Counted from the first letter of the stretch, positions 17,958 to 32,607 are shown. The stretch is 45,043 bases of DNA from Phycisphaerales bacterium (GCA_011057845.1 DSDB01000407.1:1-45043); one strand, 5' to 3'. Numbers and translations: made by a program. The notes: generated from the letters alone by a model not told the origin.

Positions 17958-18809
17958 CTACAGGGTCAACTGACCCTGTCTCTTGTTCTTGCGTCTGCGG
18001 ATGATTCTCTTGTTGCTGATGTTTCTTGGGTTGCGGGTCTTGCCGCCCTTGGCCAGCACACCGGTCGGCGAACAGGGGTGCCGTCCGCCGTTGGCGCGGC
18101 CCTCTCCGCCGCCCATCGGATGCGATACGGGGTTCTGGGCCTTGCCGCGAACATGCGGCCGGCGGCCCATATGCCGCTGACGCCCCGCCTTGCCGATGCG
18201 CACGTTCTGATGGTCCGGATTGCTCAGCCGGCCGATGGTCGCCCGGCATTCCTTGCGCAGCATCCGCATTTCGCCGCTCGGCAGCACAACGGTCACCCAG
18301 TTGCCCTCTTTGGCGACGATCCGCGCCGCATTGCCGGCGCCGCGGACGAGTTTGCCACCCTGCCCGGCCGTCATCTCGATATTGTGAATCTCCAGCCCCG
18401 CCGGAATCGCCCAAAGCGGCATCGCGTTGCCGATCTTCGGCTCGCAGGATTCACCGCTCTCGACCACCTCGCCGACGGTAATTCCATAGGGGGCCAGGAT
18501 ATAACGCTTCTCGCCGTCAACGTAGTGCAGCAGCGAAATAAAGCAGTTGCGGTTCGGATCGTACTCGACCGTCGCCACCTTCGCGGGCACACCGTCCTTT
18601 TTCCGTTTGAAGTCGATGATGCGGTAGATGCGCCGCGCCCCGCCCCCGCGGAAACGAACCGTCGTCATGCCGCTGTGGTTGCGTCCGCCGCTCTTCTTGA
18701 TCCGCACGCAGAGCGACTTCTCGGGCCGGGTCGTTGTCAACTCGGCGTAATCGTTGACCGAGCTGTTTCGCCGTCCCGCACTCGTGGGTTTGTAAATTCG
18801 AACACCCAT
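17958..18809 (-). CDS. rplB: 50S ribosomal protein L2 (uL2)
   Basis: [26 protein letters not shown]...[49 protein letters not shown]...GVAKGGKTR-like tail. Confidence 0.97.
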   Translation of the reverse strand: MGVRIYKPTSAGRRNSSVNDYAELTTTRPEKSLCVRIKKSGGRNHSGMTTVRFRGGGARRIYRIIDFKRKKDGVPAKVATVEYDPNRNCFISLLHYVDGEKRYILAPYGITVGEVVESGESCEPKIGNAMPLWAIPAGLEIHNIEMTAGQGGKLVRGAGNAARIVAKEGNWVTVVLPSGEMRMLRKECRATIGRLSNPDHQNVRIGKAGRQRHMGRRPHVRGKAQNPVSHPMGGGEGRANGGRHPCSPTGVLAKGGKTRNPRNISNKRIIRRRKNKRQGQLTL

Positions 18810-18832
18810 ATCACGTACTCGCTATCTGAGAA

Positions 18833-19111
18833 TTAGAACAGGTCGATGTGGTAGTCCGGATGCAAATAGACAACCGCCTTCTTCCAGCCGGCGGTTCGGC
18901 CGATATGCCGACCCCGGCGACGTTGCTTGCCCAGCCGGTTCGCCGTGTGGACCTTCTTCACCTTCACGCTGTAAAGCCGCTCCACGGCGTTGCGAATCTG
19001 CGTCTTGTTCGCCTTGGCGTTCACCTCGAACGTGTAGGCGCTGCGCGTACCGGCGAAGTGCATGCCCTGTTCGGTCACCAGCGGTCGAACAATAATGTTG
19101 TAGTCGTCCAT
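18833..19111 (-). CDS. rplW: 50S ribosomal protein L23 (uL23)
   Basis: MDDYNIIVRPLVTEQGMHFAGTRSAYTFEVNAKANKTQIRNAVERLYSVKVKKVHTANRLGKQRRRGRHIGRTAGWKKAVVYLHPDYHIDLF; a GTG start at 19171 overlapping the rplD stop is possible but less likely. Confidence 0.95.
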   Translation of the reverse strand: MDDYNIIVRPLVTEQGMHFAGTRSAYTFEVNAKANKTQIRNAVERLYSVKVKKVHTANRLGKQRRRGRHIGRTAGWKKAVVYLHPDYHIDLF

Positions 19112-19167
19112 AAAGACCTGCCTTATGTCAAAACGCCCGCCGCCTCGATGCCGCCCGGCGGCCTCAA

Positions 19168-19818
19168 TCACGCCGGGTCCTGATCGCCTTTGCCCGCCGA
19201 GTCCTTGTTCAGCACCGACAGCAGGGCGTCCTTCGTGAACAGCATCTTGCGGTGGCTGCAGATATCCCCGGCGTTCAACTGCGCCACGGGCATCACCGCC
19301 AGCCGCCGGATGTTCCTCGCCGACTTGTATACGTTCTCATCAAAACCCGCCAGCGTCACCAGACAACTGCGGTCGATCTTGAGGTTACTGAGAATCCCCG
19401 CAAAATCCTTCGTGCGCGGCACGCTGAAATCCAGCTTGTCCACCACAACCACATCCTGGTTGAGCATCTTGGCCAGGATCGCCGAGTCGCGGGCCAGCCG
19501 CCGCTGCTTCTGCGGCATCCGTTGGCTGAAATCGCGGGCTGCTTTGGCAAAGGTCATACCGCCGCCGACCCGCTTGCCCGTACGGATGTTGCCAACGCGG
19601 GCATTGCCCGTGCCTTTCTGTTTGAAGAGCTTGCGGCCCGAACCGGCGACCATGCTGCGGCCCTTGGTCGCGGACGTGCCGACCCGCTTGTTCGCTTGGT
19701 ACATCACGATGGCCTGCTTGAGCAGGGGATACCGCACCGTGCCACCGAGAAGCGCCTCATCCACCGTCAGGCTCTCGATCTCCTGGCCATCCTTATTGTA
19801 AACAGGCAACTGAATCAT
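19168..19818 (-). CDS. rplD: 50S ribosomal protein L4 (uL4)
   Basis: MIQLPVYNKDGQEIESLTVDEALLGGTVRYPLLKQAIVMYQANKRVGTSATKGRSMVAGSGRKLFKQKGTGNARVGNIR. Confidence 0.96.
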   Translation of the reverse strand: MIQLPVYNKDGQEIESLTVDEALLGGTVRYPLLKQAIVMYQANKRVGTSATKGRSMVAGSGRKLFKQKGTGNARVGNIRTGKRVGGGMTFAKAARDFSQRMPQKQRRLARDSAILAKMLNQDVVVVDKLDFSVPRTKDFAGILSNLKIDRSCLVTLAGFDENVYKSARNIRRLAVMPVAQLNAGDICSHRKMLFTKDALLSVLNKDSAGKGDQDPA

Positions 19819-19841
19819 CGCTAGAGTTCCGTCTGGAGTAC

Positions 19842-20489
19842 TTACACCTTCTTCGAGCATCGGACGATACAGTAACCGTCCGGCGGGCCCGGCACCGGAC
19901 CCTTGACCACCAGCAGATGGTTCTGACCATCGATGGACACCAGCGGGTGGTTGCGGGTCGTGACCCGGACGTTGCCCATCTGGCCGCCCATGCGTTTGCC
20001 CTTCTTCGGCCCGCCCGAGCGACCGGCGTTGGCGGCCACACCCGCCTGCGAACCCGGGGCCCGGTGCTTGCGCTCGGTGCCGTGCGACGCCGGGAACCCG
20101 CCGAAGCCGTGACGCTTCATCGGCCCGGCAAAGCCCTTGCCCTTGCTCATGCCGATGATATCCACGAGCTTGATGTCCGCAAACGATGAGACCGTGACCG
20201 AATCCCCAATCTGATAGGGCAGCTCGGCCCCGGCCGGCAAACGCATCTCGCGTACAAACCGCTTCGGAACCGTGCCCCCCTTGTGAGCGTGTCCTACGGC
20301 CGGCTTCCTGCGCCGCGCCGGTTTGATATCGTCGTAACCGAGTTGAACGGCGTTGTAGCCGTCATTCTCCACCGTCTTGACCTGCAAGACGCTGCACGGA
20401 CCGGCCTGGATCACCGTGACCGGGATCATCTTGCCCGACGCATCGTAGATCCGCGTCATCCCAACCTTTTTTCCCAGTATCATAGGCAT
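19842..20489 (-). CDS. rplC: 50S ribosomal protein L3 (uL3)
   Basis: MPMILGKKVGMTRIYDASGKMIPVTVIQAGPCSVLQVKT...GMSKGKGFAGPMKRHGFGGFPASHGTERKHRAPGSQAGVAANAGRSGGPKKGKRMGGQMG. Confidence 0.97.
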   Translation of the reverse strand: MPMILGKKVGMTRIYDASGKMIPVTVIQAGPCSVLQVKTVENDGYNAVQLGYDDIKPARRRKPAVGHAHKGGTVPKRFVREMRLPAGAELPYQIGDSVTVSSFADIKLVDIIGMSKGKGFAGPMKRHGFGGFPASHGTERKHRAPGSQAGVAANAGRSGGPKKGKRMGGQMGNVRVTTRNHPLVSIDGQNHLLVVKGPVPGPPDGYCIVRCSKKV

Positions 20490-20527
20490 GGTCGCCGCCT
20501 CGTCTTTCTCTCGAAACCGTCAGCCGG

Positions 20528-20842
20528 TCAGGCTTTGATCCTAACAAAAACGCCCGCAGGAACGACCAGTCGGTTCAGGACCTCGACCGTGCGGGCATTC
20601 GCCTCATGGATGTCAATCAAACGCTTGTGCGTCCGCAACTCAAACTGCTCGCGCGACTTCTTGTCGATGTGAGGACTGCGAAGCACCGTATACCGCTCAA
20701 TCCGCGTCGGCAGCGGGATCGGACCGCTCACGCGGGCGTTCGTCTTCCTGGCGTGCTCGACGATCTCCTTCGCCGAGGAATCCAGCGCCCGGTGGTCGTA
20801 CGCCTCCATTCTGATTCGAATTCTTTCGGTTTCCGTCGCCAT
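20528..20842 (-). CDS. rpsJ: 30S ribosomal protein S10 (uS10)
   Basis: [72 protein letters not shown]. Confidence 0.97.
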   Translation of the reverse strand: MATETERIRIRMEAYDHRALDSSAKEIVEHARKTNARVSGPIPLPTRIERYTVLRSPHIDKKSREQFELRTHKRLIDIHEANARTVEVLNRLVVPAGVFVRIKA

Positions 20843-21250
20843 AATCCTACCTCAGCGCCGCCGTCTCTGTAGAGACAACATCCGCAAAGCCTTATCACTC
20901 AACGTCAACGCTATTTCCAAATCACGACCTGAATAAGGCCGTCAACGGCTCAGAGCCACCGCCTGTATACCCGCCCTTGCGGCTCACGCCGGCGGTGTCT
21001 GCTGTGTCTTGTGGCAGGCAAGGCTTTTGCCCGATGCCGGTTCGCCGTGTCGCGACTCCGGCAAAGGGCGCCTTCCTTAATGCTTCTGGGCCGACCTGAT
21101 TCCCAAGTCCGCCGGGGTCGGACACACCCCGACACCCATACTCAAGAACAAAACAACCGTCCTTGACGCCTCATTGTTTAGATATGCCACAGCCCAACTG
21201 GGTTACGCAAAGCCGTCCTTGGCGATGCTCGCTACGGCTGAAAAGATTGG

Positions 21251-21279
21251 AGTTTAGCAGGGCAACGAAAATCTGTCAA
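21251..21279 (-). promoter_or_regulatory. Sigma70-type promoter for the S10/spc/alpha part of the locus
   Basis: Minus strand TTGACA (21274-21279), 17-nt spacer, TAAACT (21251-21256), preceded by several T-tracts resembling an UP element. Confidence 0.75.
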
Positions 21280-21324
21280 TGAAATGCCCAAAAAATCCTG
21301 CCAAAAACAAAAAAAACGCCCCTC

Positions 21325-23400
21325 CTAAAGAATAATATCTTTGGCCAGTTGCTCCGGCACCTTCTCGTAGGTGTACGGTTCCATCGTGAATGTTCCACGC
21401 CCGCCCGTGGCGCTGCGAAGGTCATTGGAATACCCGAACATCTCCGCCAGGGGCACGTTCGCGTCGATAATCCGCATATTGCCGTGCAGACGGCAGTCCG
21501 TAATCACCCCGCGTCGGGCCATCAAATTGCCCTGGACGACCCCAAAATGGGCCTCCGGAACCACCACCTGCACCCGCATAATCGGCTCCAGCAGCACGGG
21601 ACCGGCGTTTTCAACCGCTTTGCCCAGTGCGATAGCCCCGGCCTGCTCAAACGCCAGATCCGAAGAGTCGACCGAGTGAAAAGACCCATCCACAAGGGTG
21701 ATCCGAAGTCCGATAACCGGATAGCCCGCCAGCACACCGCTTGACAAGGCATCGCGACAGCCCCTCTCAACCGAAGGAACATATTCCCGCGGCACCTCAT
21801 CGCCCCCGGCAATACTGATAAACTCGCTTTCCCGGCTCCACCGGCCGCTGTCATCCCTGAGCGGCTCGACTTCCACGACCACGTGTCCATATTGTCCGTG
21901 GCCACCGGTCTGATGCACAAACTTGCCTTCCCCTCTGGCTGGGTGGGAAATCGCCTCCTTGTAGGCCACCCGGGGTTTGCCCACCCGGACATCGATCTTC
22001 CGATCGTGAACCAGCTTATGCTGGAGGATTTCAAGGTGCAATTCACCCATGCCGGCAATGATCGTCTGGCCTGTCTCGGGGTCCACCTTGCACTCGAACG
22101 TCGGGTCTTCCCGCCGCAGATCCGCCAACGCCTCGCCCAGCTTGGCCTTTTCCGCGGCGGTTCGAGGCTCGATAGACATACTAATAACGGTGTGCGGAAA
22201 CGTGATGGTGGGCAACATGACGGGCTTCTTGGGGTCGCAGATCGTATCGCCGGTCAGCGTTTCCTTGAGCCCAATGACCGCCACAATATCGCCGGCGCCG
22301 GCGGAATCCAGCAGCCGCCGTTCGCTGGCATGCATCTCGAAAAGCCGGGTGATGTTCTCGCGCTTATCGCGATTCGGATTGAGCACCCGCGTGCCGGGCT
22401 TAAGCGTTCCCTGGTAAATCCGTAGGAAACTCAGATCCCCATGTGCATCGGTGGTAATCTTGAACGCCAGGGCAACCAGAGGGCGCTTGGGGTCGCACTT
22501 GACCTCCATCTCGACCTTCTCCTGGCCGGGTTTGTGCGCTGTCAGCGATGGTTTGTCCAGTGGTGAGGGCAGAAACGCGAGCACACCGTCGAGAAGTCGC
22601 TGCACGCCTATGTACTTCAACGCCGAACCCACAAACACGGGATGAAGTTCCCCGGCGATGACGCCCTTTCGAATGGCCGCATAGATCATCTCCCGCGTGG
22701 GCGTCTCGTCGTGAAGATAGGCCGCCATCAACTCCTCGCTGTACTCAGAGGCCTTCTCCAGCATCTGATCGCGGTATTGCTTCGCCCGGTCAAGAAGCTC
22801 CGCCGGAATCTCTCTCTCGACGAAGGTTGCCCCCATCTTCTCCGTCTGATAGAACACCGCCTGCATCGACACGAGGTCAATGATTCCGCGGAAGGAGTCG
22901 TCGGCCCCCATGGGCATCTGCATGACCACCGGATGGGCCAGCAGCTTGTCGCGGATGCTCTCGACGCTCATCTCGAAGTCGGCGCCGATCTTGTCCATCT
23001 TGTTGATGAAGCACAGGCACGGCAGGCCGTATTTCTTGCCCTGCCGCCACACGGTTTCGCTTTGGGCCTGCACCCCCTCACTGGCGTCAAAAACAGCCAC
23101 GGCGCCGTCAAGAACGCGAAGAGACCGCTCGACCTCGGCGGTAAAATCGATGTGCCCGGGGGTATCAATCAGGTTGACATCATGGCCCTTCCAAGGGCAC
23201 TTCGTCGCGGCCGATGTGATGGTAATGCCCCGCTTCTGCTCCTGTTCCAGATAGTCCATCACGGCCGTGCCGTCATGGACCTCGCCCATTTTGTAGGTCT
23301 TGCCCGTGTAGTACAGAATCCGCTCGGTCACCGTCGTCTTGCCGGCGTCGATGTGGGCCATGATACCGATATTCCGTACTTTTGTCAGGTCAGTCGCCAT
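21325..23400 (-). CDS. fusA: Elongation factor G
   Basis: Start M29 of ORF: MATDLTKVRNIGIMAHIDAGKTTVTERILYYTGKTYKMGEVHDGTAVMDYLEQEQKRGITITSAATKCPWKGHDVNLIDTPGHIDFTAEVERSLRVLDGAVAVFD. Confidence 0.96.
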   Translation of the reverse strand: MATDLTKVRNIGIMAHIDAGKTTVTERILYYTGKTYKMGEVHDGTAVMDYLEQEQKRGITITSAATKCPWKGHDVNLIDTPGHIDFTAEVERSLRVLDGAVAVFDASEGVQAQSETVWRQGKKYGLPCLCFINKMDKIGADFEMSVESIRDKLLAHPVVMQMPMGADDSFRGIIDLVSMQAVFYQTEKMGATFVEREIPAELLDRAKQYRDQMLEKASEYSEELMAAYLHDETPTREMIYAAIRKGVIAGELHPVFVGSALKYIGVQRLLDGVLAFLPSPLDKPSLTAHKPGQEKVEMEVKCDPKRPLVALAFKITTDAHGDLSFLRIYQGTLKPGTRVLNPNRDKRENITRLFEMHASERRLLDSAGAGDIVAVIGLKETLTGDTICDPKKPVMLPTITFPHTVISMSIEPRTAAEKAKLGEALADLRREDPTFECKVDPETGQTIIAGMGELHLEILQHKLVHDRKIDVRVGKPRVAYKEAISHPARGEGKFVHQTGGHGQYGHVVVEVEPLRDDSGRWSRESEFISIAGGDEVPREYVPSVERGCRDALSSGVLAGYPVIGLRITLVDGSFHSVDSSDLAFEQAGAIALGKAVENAGPVLLEPIMRVQVVVPEAHFGVVQGNLMARRGVITDCRLHGNMRIIDANVPLAEMFGYSNDLRSATGGRGTFTMEPYTYEKVPEQLAKDIIL

Positions 23401-23410
23401 CTGTACAAAG

Positions 23411-23450
23411 AAAAACTGCCACGGTCGTTGTTGAAGCGATCCGTGGCAGT
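23411..23450 (-). terminator. Hairpin plus U-run between rpsG and fusA (attenuator-like)
   Basis: Perfect 10-bp stem ACTGCCACGG/CCGTGGCAGT (23415-23424/23441-23450), 16-nt loop; minus strand continues TTTTTCTTTG. Confidence 0.65.
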
Positions 23451-23464
23451 GGGTTTCGACACTG

Positions 23465-23938
23465 CTACCATGCGAAGTGGGCAAACGCCTTATTCGCCTC
23501 GGCCATCCTGTGGATGTTCTCGCGAGTCGTCATGGCGCCGCCCTGCTCGTTATAGGCGTCCATCAGCTCAGCCGCCAGACGCTGGGCCATGGGCTTGCCC
23601 TTCTTGCCCCTGGCCGAGGCCAGAATCCATCGAAACGCCAGCGACTGCTGCCGTTTCGGGCTCACCTGCATGGGCACCTGATAACTGGCGCCGCCGACTC
23701 GCTTGCTGCGAACCTCAATCATCGGCTTGGTGTTGTTGATGGCCTTCTCGAAGACCTCCAGCGGGGCCACATCCTTGACCTTCTTCTCAATGATGTCCAT
23801 AGCCTCGTAGAACACCGCCTGAGCAGTGTTTTTCTTGCCGTCCTGCATCAGACAATTGATGAATTTGGCCACGAGCTTGCTGTTGAACTTCGGGTCGGGC
23901 TTCAACTGCTGACTCGAAGCGGTGAATTTCTTAGCCAT
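23465..23938 (-). CDS. rpsG: 30S ribosomal protein S7 (uS7)
   Basis: [34 protein letters not shown]...[95 protein letters not shown]. Confidence 0.97.
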   Translation of the reverse strand: MAKKFTASSQQLKPDPKFNSKLVAKFINCLMQDGKKNTAQAVFYEAMDIIEKKVKDVAPLEVFEKAINNTKPMIEVRSKRVGGASYQVPMQVSPKRQQSLAFRWILASARGKKGKPMAQRLAAELMDAYNEQGGAMTTRENIHRMAEANKAFAHFAW

Positions 23939-23979
23939 TGTGTTTCCTGTGAAAAACCTTCACGGACCGTTCCGTGCTT

Positions 23980-24351
23980 CTACTTGGGCTTCTTGGCGCC
24001 GTATTTGCTCCTGCCCTGCTTGCGGCCGTTCACGCTGGCGCAATCGAGGACACCACGAACGATATGGTAGCGAACGCCAGGCAGGTCTCGGACTCGGCCC
24101 CCGCGGATGATGACCGTGCTATGCTCCTGCAGGTTGTGGTCGATACCCGGGATGTAGGCCGTCACCTCTTTGCCGTTGGTCAATCGCACACGCGCGATCT
24201 TCCGCAAGGCCGAGTTCGGCTTCTTGGGGGTCTGCGTCCTGACAATCAGGCACACACCGCGTTTCTGAGGCGAACCGCTGATATCCGAGACGCGCTTGCG
24301 GCCCTTCGATGACTTCCTCGGTTTTCTGACTAGTTGGTTAATCGTAGGCAT
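23980..24351 (-). CDS. rpsL: 30S ribosomal protein S12 (uS12)
   Basis: [103 protein letters not shown]. Confidence 0.98.
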   Translation of the reverse strand: MPTINQLVRKPRKSSKGRKRVSDISGSPQKRGVCLIVRTQTPKKPNSALRKIARVRLTNGKEVTAYIPGIDHNLQEHSTVIIRGGRVRDLPGVRYHIVRGVLDCASVNGRKQGRSKYGAKKPK

Positions 24352-24384
24352 AGTCTGTTTCTCTGGCTGACATAGGTTCCTGGA

Positions 24385-28713
<4,329 letters not shown>

Positions 28714-28772
28714 GTGAGGTCGACTCCCAAAATGGTTGACAGATAGTTCGCCACGCCTTGACCCGCCAATGT

Positions 28773-31700
28773 CTACAGGATACCGCTTCCCAGACGTTTC
28801 TTTTCGAGCTGGATGTTGAGGCCCAGCCCGCGGATTTCGTTGCACAACACGTCAAAAGACAGCGGCGTGCCCGCTTCCAGAATGTTCTGGCCCCGGACCA
28901 TGGATTCGTAGATCTTCGTGCGGCCCTCGACGTCGTCGCTTTTGACCGTGAGCATCTCCTGCAACGCGTAGGCCGCGCCGTAGCCTTCCAGGGCCCAGAC
29001 TTCCATTTCGCCGAACCGCTGGCCGCCCGTTCTGGCCTTGCCGCCCAGCGGCTGCTGGGTAATCAGGCTGTACGGGCCGGTCGCGCGGGCGTGAATCTTG
29101 TCGTCGACCAGATGGTGCAGCTTCATCATGTAGATGTAGCCGATGGTCGCCCGCTGATCAAACGGACCGCCCGTTCGGCCGTCGTACAACTGGGTCTTGA
29201 GGGTCGACGGCACGTTGATGAAGAACTCGTCCTCGCGCGGCGCCTCGTTATCCCGTTTGACTTGCTCGGCGCGGGCCTTCATCTTCTCGTTGGCCTCCGC
29301 GATCAGTTGCACGATATCATCCTCGGTGGCGCCGTCGAATACGGGGGTGACGGCATGGAATCCGAGCACTTTGGCCACCCAGCCCAGGTGGGTCTCAAGG
29401 ATCTGCCCCACGTTCATACGGCTCGGAACGCCCAGCGGATTCAACAGGATGTCGAGCGGCGTGCCATCTTCGAGGAAGGGCATATCCTCGACCGGCATGA
29501 TCTTCGCGATGACGCCCTTGTTGCCGTGGCGCCCGGCCATCTTGTCGCCGATGGACAGTGTCCGCTTGATGGCCACGTACACCTTGACCATCTGAAGCAC
29601 GCCGCTGGGAAGCTCGTCGCCATGCTTGAGACGTTCGACCCGGCGTTTGCGCTCCTCCTGCAATTCCCTGATCTTGGGCCAGTACTTGTCCACGATCTTC
29701 TGCACGTCGTCCCTGGCGGCGGCCGGCTTGGCCCATTTGATGTCGAAGTTCTCGATCTGCTCGGAAACGACCTCGTCGTCCTCGCTGAACCCCGCCCGCT
29801 GGCGGGTCGAGGGATCGACAATGGTCACCTCGTGCTTGGCGTGGATCGCCTCAATCATCTGTCGGAACACGACGCATTGCTTGGCGCGCATCTCGTCTTC
29901 ATACGCCTTGATTTCGGCCTGGAGCGCCTTCTTCTCTTCGTCGGAGGCGGCTCCACGGCGTGTGAACCGCTCGGTCTTGATGACCACGCCCTCGTAGCCG
30001 CTGGGCAACTCCAGCGAGTCGTTCTTGACGTCTTCGCCGGCCCGGCCGAAGATCGCATGCAGCAGTTTCTCTTCCGGGGTCAGTTCCGTCTTGCTCTTGG
30101 GCACGACCTTGCCCACGAGGATATCCCCCGGACAAACCCGCGTGCCTTCCCGGACCACGCCGTATTCGTCGAGGTTGCGAAGGGCCTTCTCGCTGACGTT
30201 CGGGATGTCCCGTGTGAATTCCTCCTTGCCCAGACGGGTCTCGCGAACCTCGGCGGTGAACTCGTCGATGTGCAGGCTGGTAAAGCTGTCGTCCTTGCAC
30301 AGCCGTTCGCTGACGATGATCGCGTCCTCAAAGTTGAAGCCATCGAACGACACGAATCCGACCAGGACATTCATGCCCAGCGACAGCACGCCCTCCGTGG
30401 TGCCGCCGCCATCGGCGATGATCTGCCCCTTCTTGATTTTCTCGCCGAGCCTCACGATCGGCTTCTGGTTCAGACAGGTCCGCTCGTTGAGCCCGATGAA
30501 CTTGGCCAGCTCGTATTCGTCGGTGTGATTGATGACGATCCGGGTCGCGTCCACGGCCGTGACTGTGCCGGCGTTCTCGGCCCGCACGACCATGCTCGAG
30601 TTCCGGCCGACCACCTCTTCCATGCCCGTACCCACCAGGGGCGGCTTGGTCCGCAGCAACGGCACCGCCTGACGCTGCATGTTCGAGCCCATCAACGCGC
30701 GGTTGGCGTCGTCGTGCTCCACGAACGGTATCAACGCCGCCGAAATCCCGAGCGTCTGCTTTGTCGAAACGTCCACATACTGGACCTCTTCGCTGTCGGC
30801 CTCGTCCAGTTCGCCGTCCCGCATGACCAGAACGCGGCCCTTGTGAATCCGCTGCGTCTTCGGATCCGTGGTATTCGGCGCCGCAATGATCGCCCGCATA
30901 TCCTCATCGGCGCGGAGGTAGGCCACTTTGTCCGTCACCTGGCCGTTCTTGACCACCAGATACGGCGTCAGCAGGAACCCGTACTCATCGACCGTCGCGA
31001 AGATGGCCAGAGACGAAATCAAGCCGATGTTCGTGCCCTCCGGGGTCTCGATCGGGCAGATACGGCCGTAGTGGCTGATGTGCACATCCCGGACCTCAAA
31101 CCCGGCACGCCGACGGTTCAGGCCGCCCGGACCCAGCGCCGACAGACGCCGTTCATGCGTCAACTGGCTCAGGGCGTTCGTCTGGTCCACAACCTGGCTC
31201 AATTCACCGCGGCCGAAGAAGTAGTTGATGCTGCTGGAGACGCTCTTGGAGTTGATCAGGTCCGCCACACGCAGGGGCTCGTCGGTCTCCTTGCGCATGC
31301 TCATGCGTTCCTGAACGGTCTTGCGGAGCTTGAGCAGGCCCTTGCGGATCTCGTCGGCCGCCAGTTCGTCGATCGTCCGAAGACGACGATTGCCCAGGTG
31401 GTCGATATCGTCAACCTCGCCTTCATTGTTCCGCAGACCGATGATATAACGCATCGTGTTGAGGAAGTCCTCGGGACGAAGCGTCATCTCGTTCTCGTCA
31501 ACCTGCTGATTGAGCTTGCGGTTGAGCCGGAAGCGGCCCACCATGCCCAGGCGATACCGGTTCGGATCAAAGAACTTCTCGTGGAAGAACAGCTCGGCCT
31601 TCTCCTGGTTGGGCGGATTGCCCGGCCGTAGCCGCATGTAGAACTTCAGCAGTGCCTGCTCGTGGCTTTCACAGTCGTCTTCCGCCAGCGTGTTCAGGAT

Positions 31701-32531
31701 GATGGCGTCGCGGACCTCCTCAATGACCTCGAGGCTCTTGATGCCGCTCTGCTGGATGACCGACACGCGGTCGGCGATCTGGCCGCCGGACTTGACGATG
31801 ATCTCGCCGGTTTCCGTATCCACCACCGGACCGACCGCCCACATCGTCGGCGTCAGTTTCGAGACCGGCACCGTTTGGGTCGGGTAAAACAGCCGCATGA
31901 TCGACTCGGTCGTTCCATAGTCGGCGGAAATCGCCCGCAGGAAGATGGTCGACGGTATCTTGCTCGACTGGTCGATCTTGACGATCAGAACATCCTTATG
32001 GGTTACGCTGATCTCGATCCAGCTTCCGCGCTGGGGAATCACGCGCCCGCCGTGCAGCACGCGGTCGCCTTCCTTGCTTTCGATCAGGAAATCGACGCCC
32101 GGGCTGCGGTGCAACTGGCTGACAATCACGCGAATGGCGCCGTTGATGATGAACTCCCCGCCGCCGATCATCACCGGCATTTCACCGATGTAGATGCCCT
32201 GTTCGGCGATATCGTCGCCTTCCTGGCTGCGGAGCCGGCAGTGAATCTTCAGCGGATAGCCGTACGTCAACCGCAACTGGCGGCACTCCATCGGCGTGTA
32301 GTGCGGACGCTCCAGTTCATAGTAGAGGTATTCCATGACGAGCTTCTTGTTGTAGCTCTCAATCGGGAATATCTCGCGGAACAGCGATTCCAGACCCTGG
32401 TCCTTGCGGCGCGTCGGCGGCACCTCGCGCTGGAGGAAGCGGTCATACCCCTCGCGCTGGATAGCCACCAGGTTCGGAATCTCGACGGCATCCTTGACTC
32501 TGCCAAAATAGCGGACGTTTTCAAGACTCAT
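28773..32531 (-). CDS. rpoB: DNA-directed RNA polymerase subunit beta
   Basis: [34 protein letters not shown]...[62 protein letters not shown]... Confidence 0.98.
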   Translation of the reverse strand: MSLENVRYFGRVKDAVEIPNLVAIQREGYDRFLQREVPPTRRKDQGLESLFREIFPIESYNKKLVMEYLYYELERPHYTPMECRQLRLTYGYPLKIHCRLRSQEGDDIAEQGIYIGEMPVMIGGGEFIINGAIRVIVSQLHRSPGVDFLIESKEGDRVLHGGRVIPQRGSWIEISVTHKDVLIVKIDQSSKIPSTIFLRAISADYGTTESIMRLFYPTQTVPVSKLTPTMWAVGPVVDTETGEIIVKSGGQIADRVSVIQQSGIKSLEVIEEVRDAIILNTLAEDDCESHEQALLKFYMRLRPGNPPNQEKAELFFHEKFFDPNRYRLGMVGRFRLNRKLNQQVDENEMTLRPEDFLNTMRYIIGLRNNEGEVDDIDHLGNRRLRTIDELAADEIRKGLLKLRKTVQERMSMRKETDEPLRVADLINSKSVSSSINYFFGRGELSQVVDQTNALSQLTHERRLSALGPGGLNRRRAGFEVRDVHISHYGRICPIETPEGTNIGLISSLAIFATVDEYGFLLTPYLVVKNGQVTDKVAYLRADEDMRAIIAAPNTTDPKTQRIHKGRVLVMRDGELDEADSEEVQYVDVSTKQTLGISAALIPFVEHDDANRALMGSNMQRQAVPLLRTKPPLVGTGMEEVVGRNSSMVVRAENAGTVTAVDATRIVINHTDEYELAKFIGLNERTCLNQKPIVRLGEKIKKGQIIADGGGTTEGVLSLGMNVLVGFVSFDGFNFEDAIIVSERLCKDDSFTSLHIDEFTAEVRETRLGKEEFTRDIPNVSEKALRNLDEYGVVREGTRVCPGDILVGKVVPKSKTELTPEEKLLHAIFGRAGEDVKNDSLELPSGYEGVVIKTERFTRRGAASDEEKKALQAEIKAYEDEMRAKQCVVFRQMIEAIHAKHEVTIVDPSTRQRAGFSEDDEVVSEQIENFDIKWAKPAAARDDVQKIVDKYWPKIRELQEERKRRVERLKHGDELPSGVLQMVKVYVAIKRTLSIGDKMAGRHGNKGVIAKIMPVEDMPFLEDGTPLDILLNPLGVPSRMNVGQILETHLGWVAKVLGFHAVTPVFDGATEDDIVQLIAEANEKMKARAEQVKRDNEAPREDEFFINVPSTLKTQLYDGRTGGPFDQRATIGYIYMMKLHHLVDDKIHARATGPYSLITQQPLGGKARTGGQRFGEMEVWALEGYGAAYALQEMLTVKSDDVEGRTKIYESMVRGQNILEAGTPLSFDVLCNEIRGLGLNIQLEKKRLGSGIL

Positions 32532-32607
32532 CTGATGCTCCAAAGTTCATGAAAGCCCCGGTTTCGCCCGATCGCACGGTGCTGACGGCCTTCGTCACGA
32601 ACACGGC

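Noticed and set aside
19112-19171. Longer rplW start (GTG overlapping rplD stop)
   Set aside because: The 20 extra residues (MIEAAGRHRGGGRFDIRQVF) are atypical; Met at 19111 matches the canonical uL23 N-terminus.
22642-23739. 365-aa plus-strand ORF
   Set aside because: Antisense to fusA/rpsG; shadow ORF.
28758-31631. 957-aa plus-strand ORF (and 31662..32552)
   Set aside because: Antisense shadow of rpoB; no recognisable domain.
32532-32607. Possible terminator between rplL and rpoB
   Set aside because: No stable stem with T-run seen in the gap.
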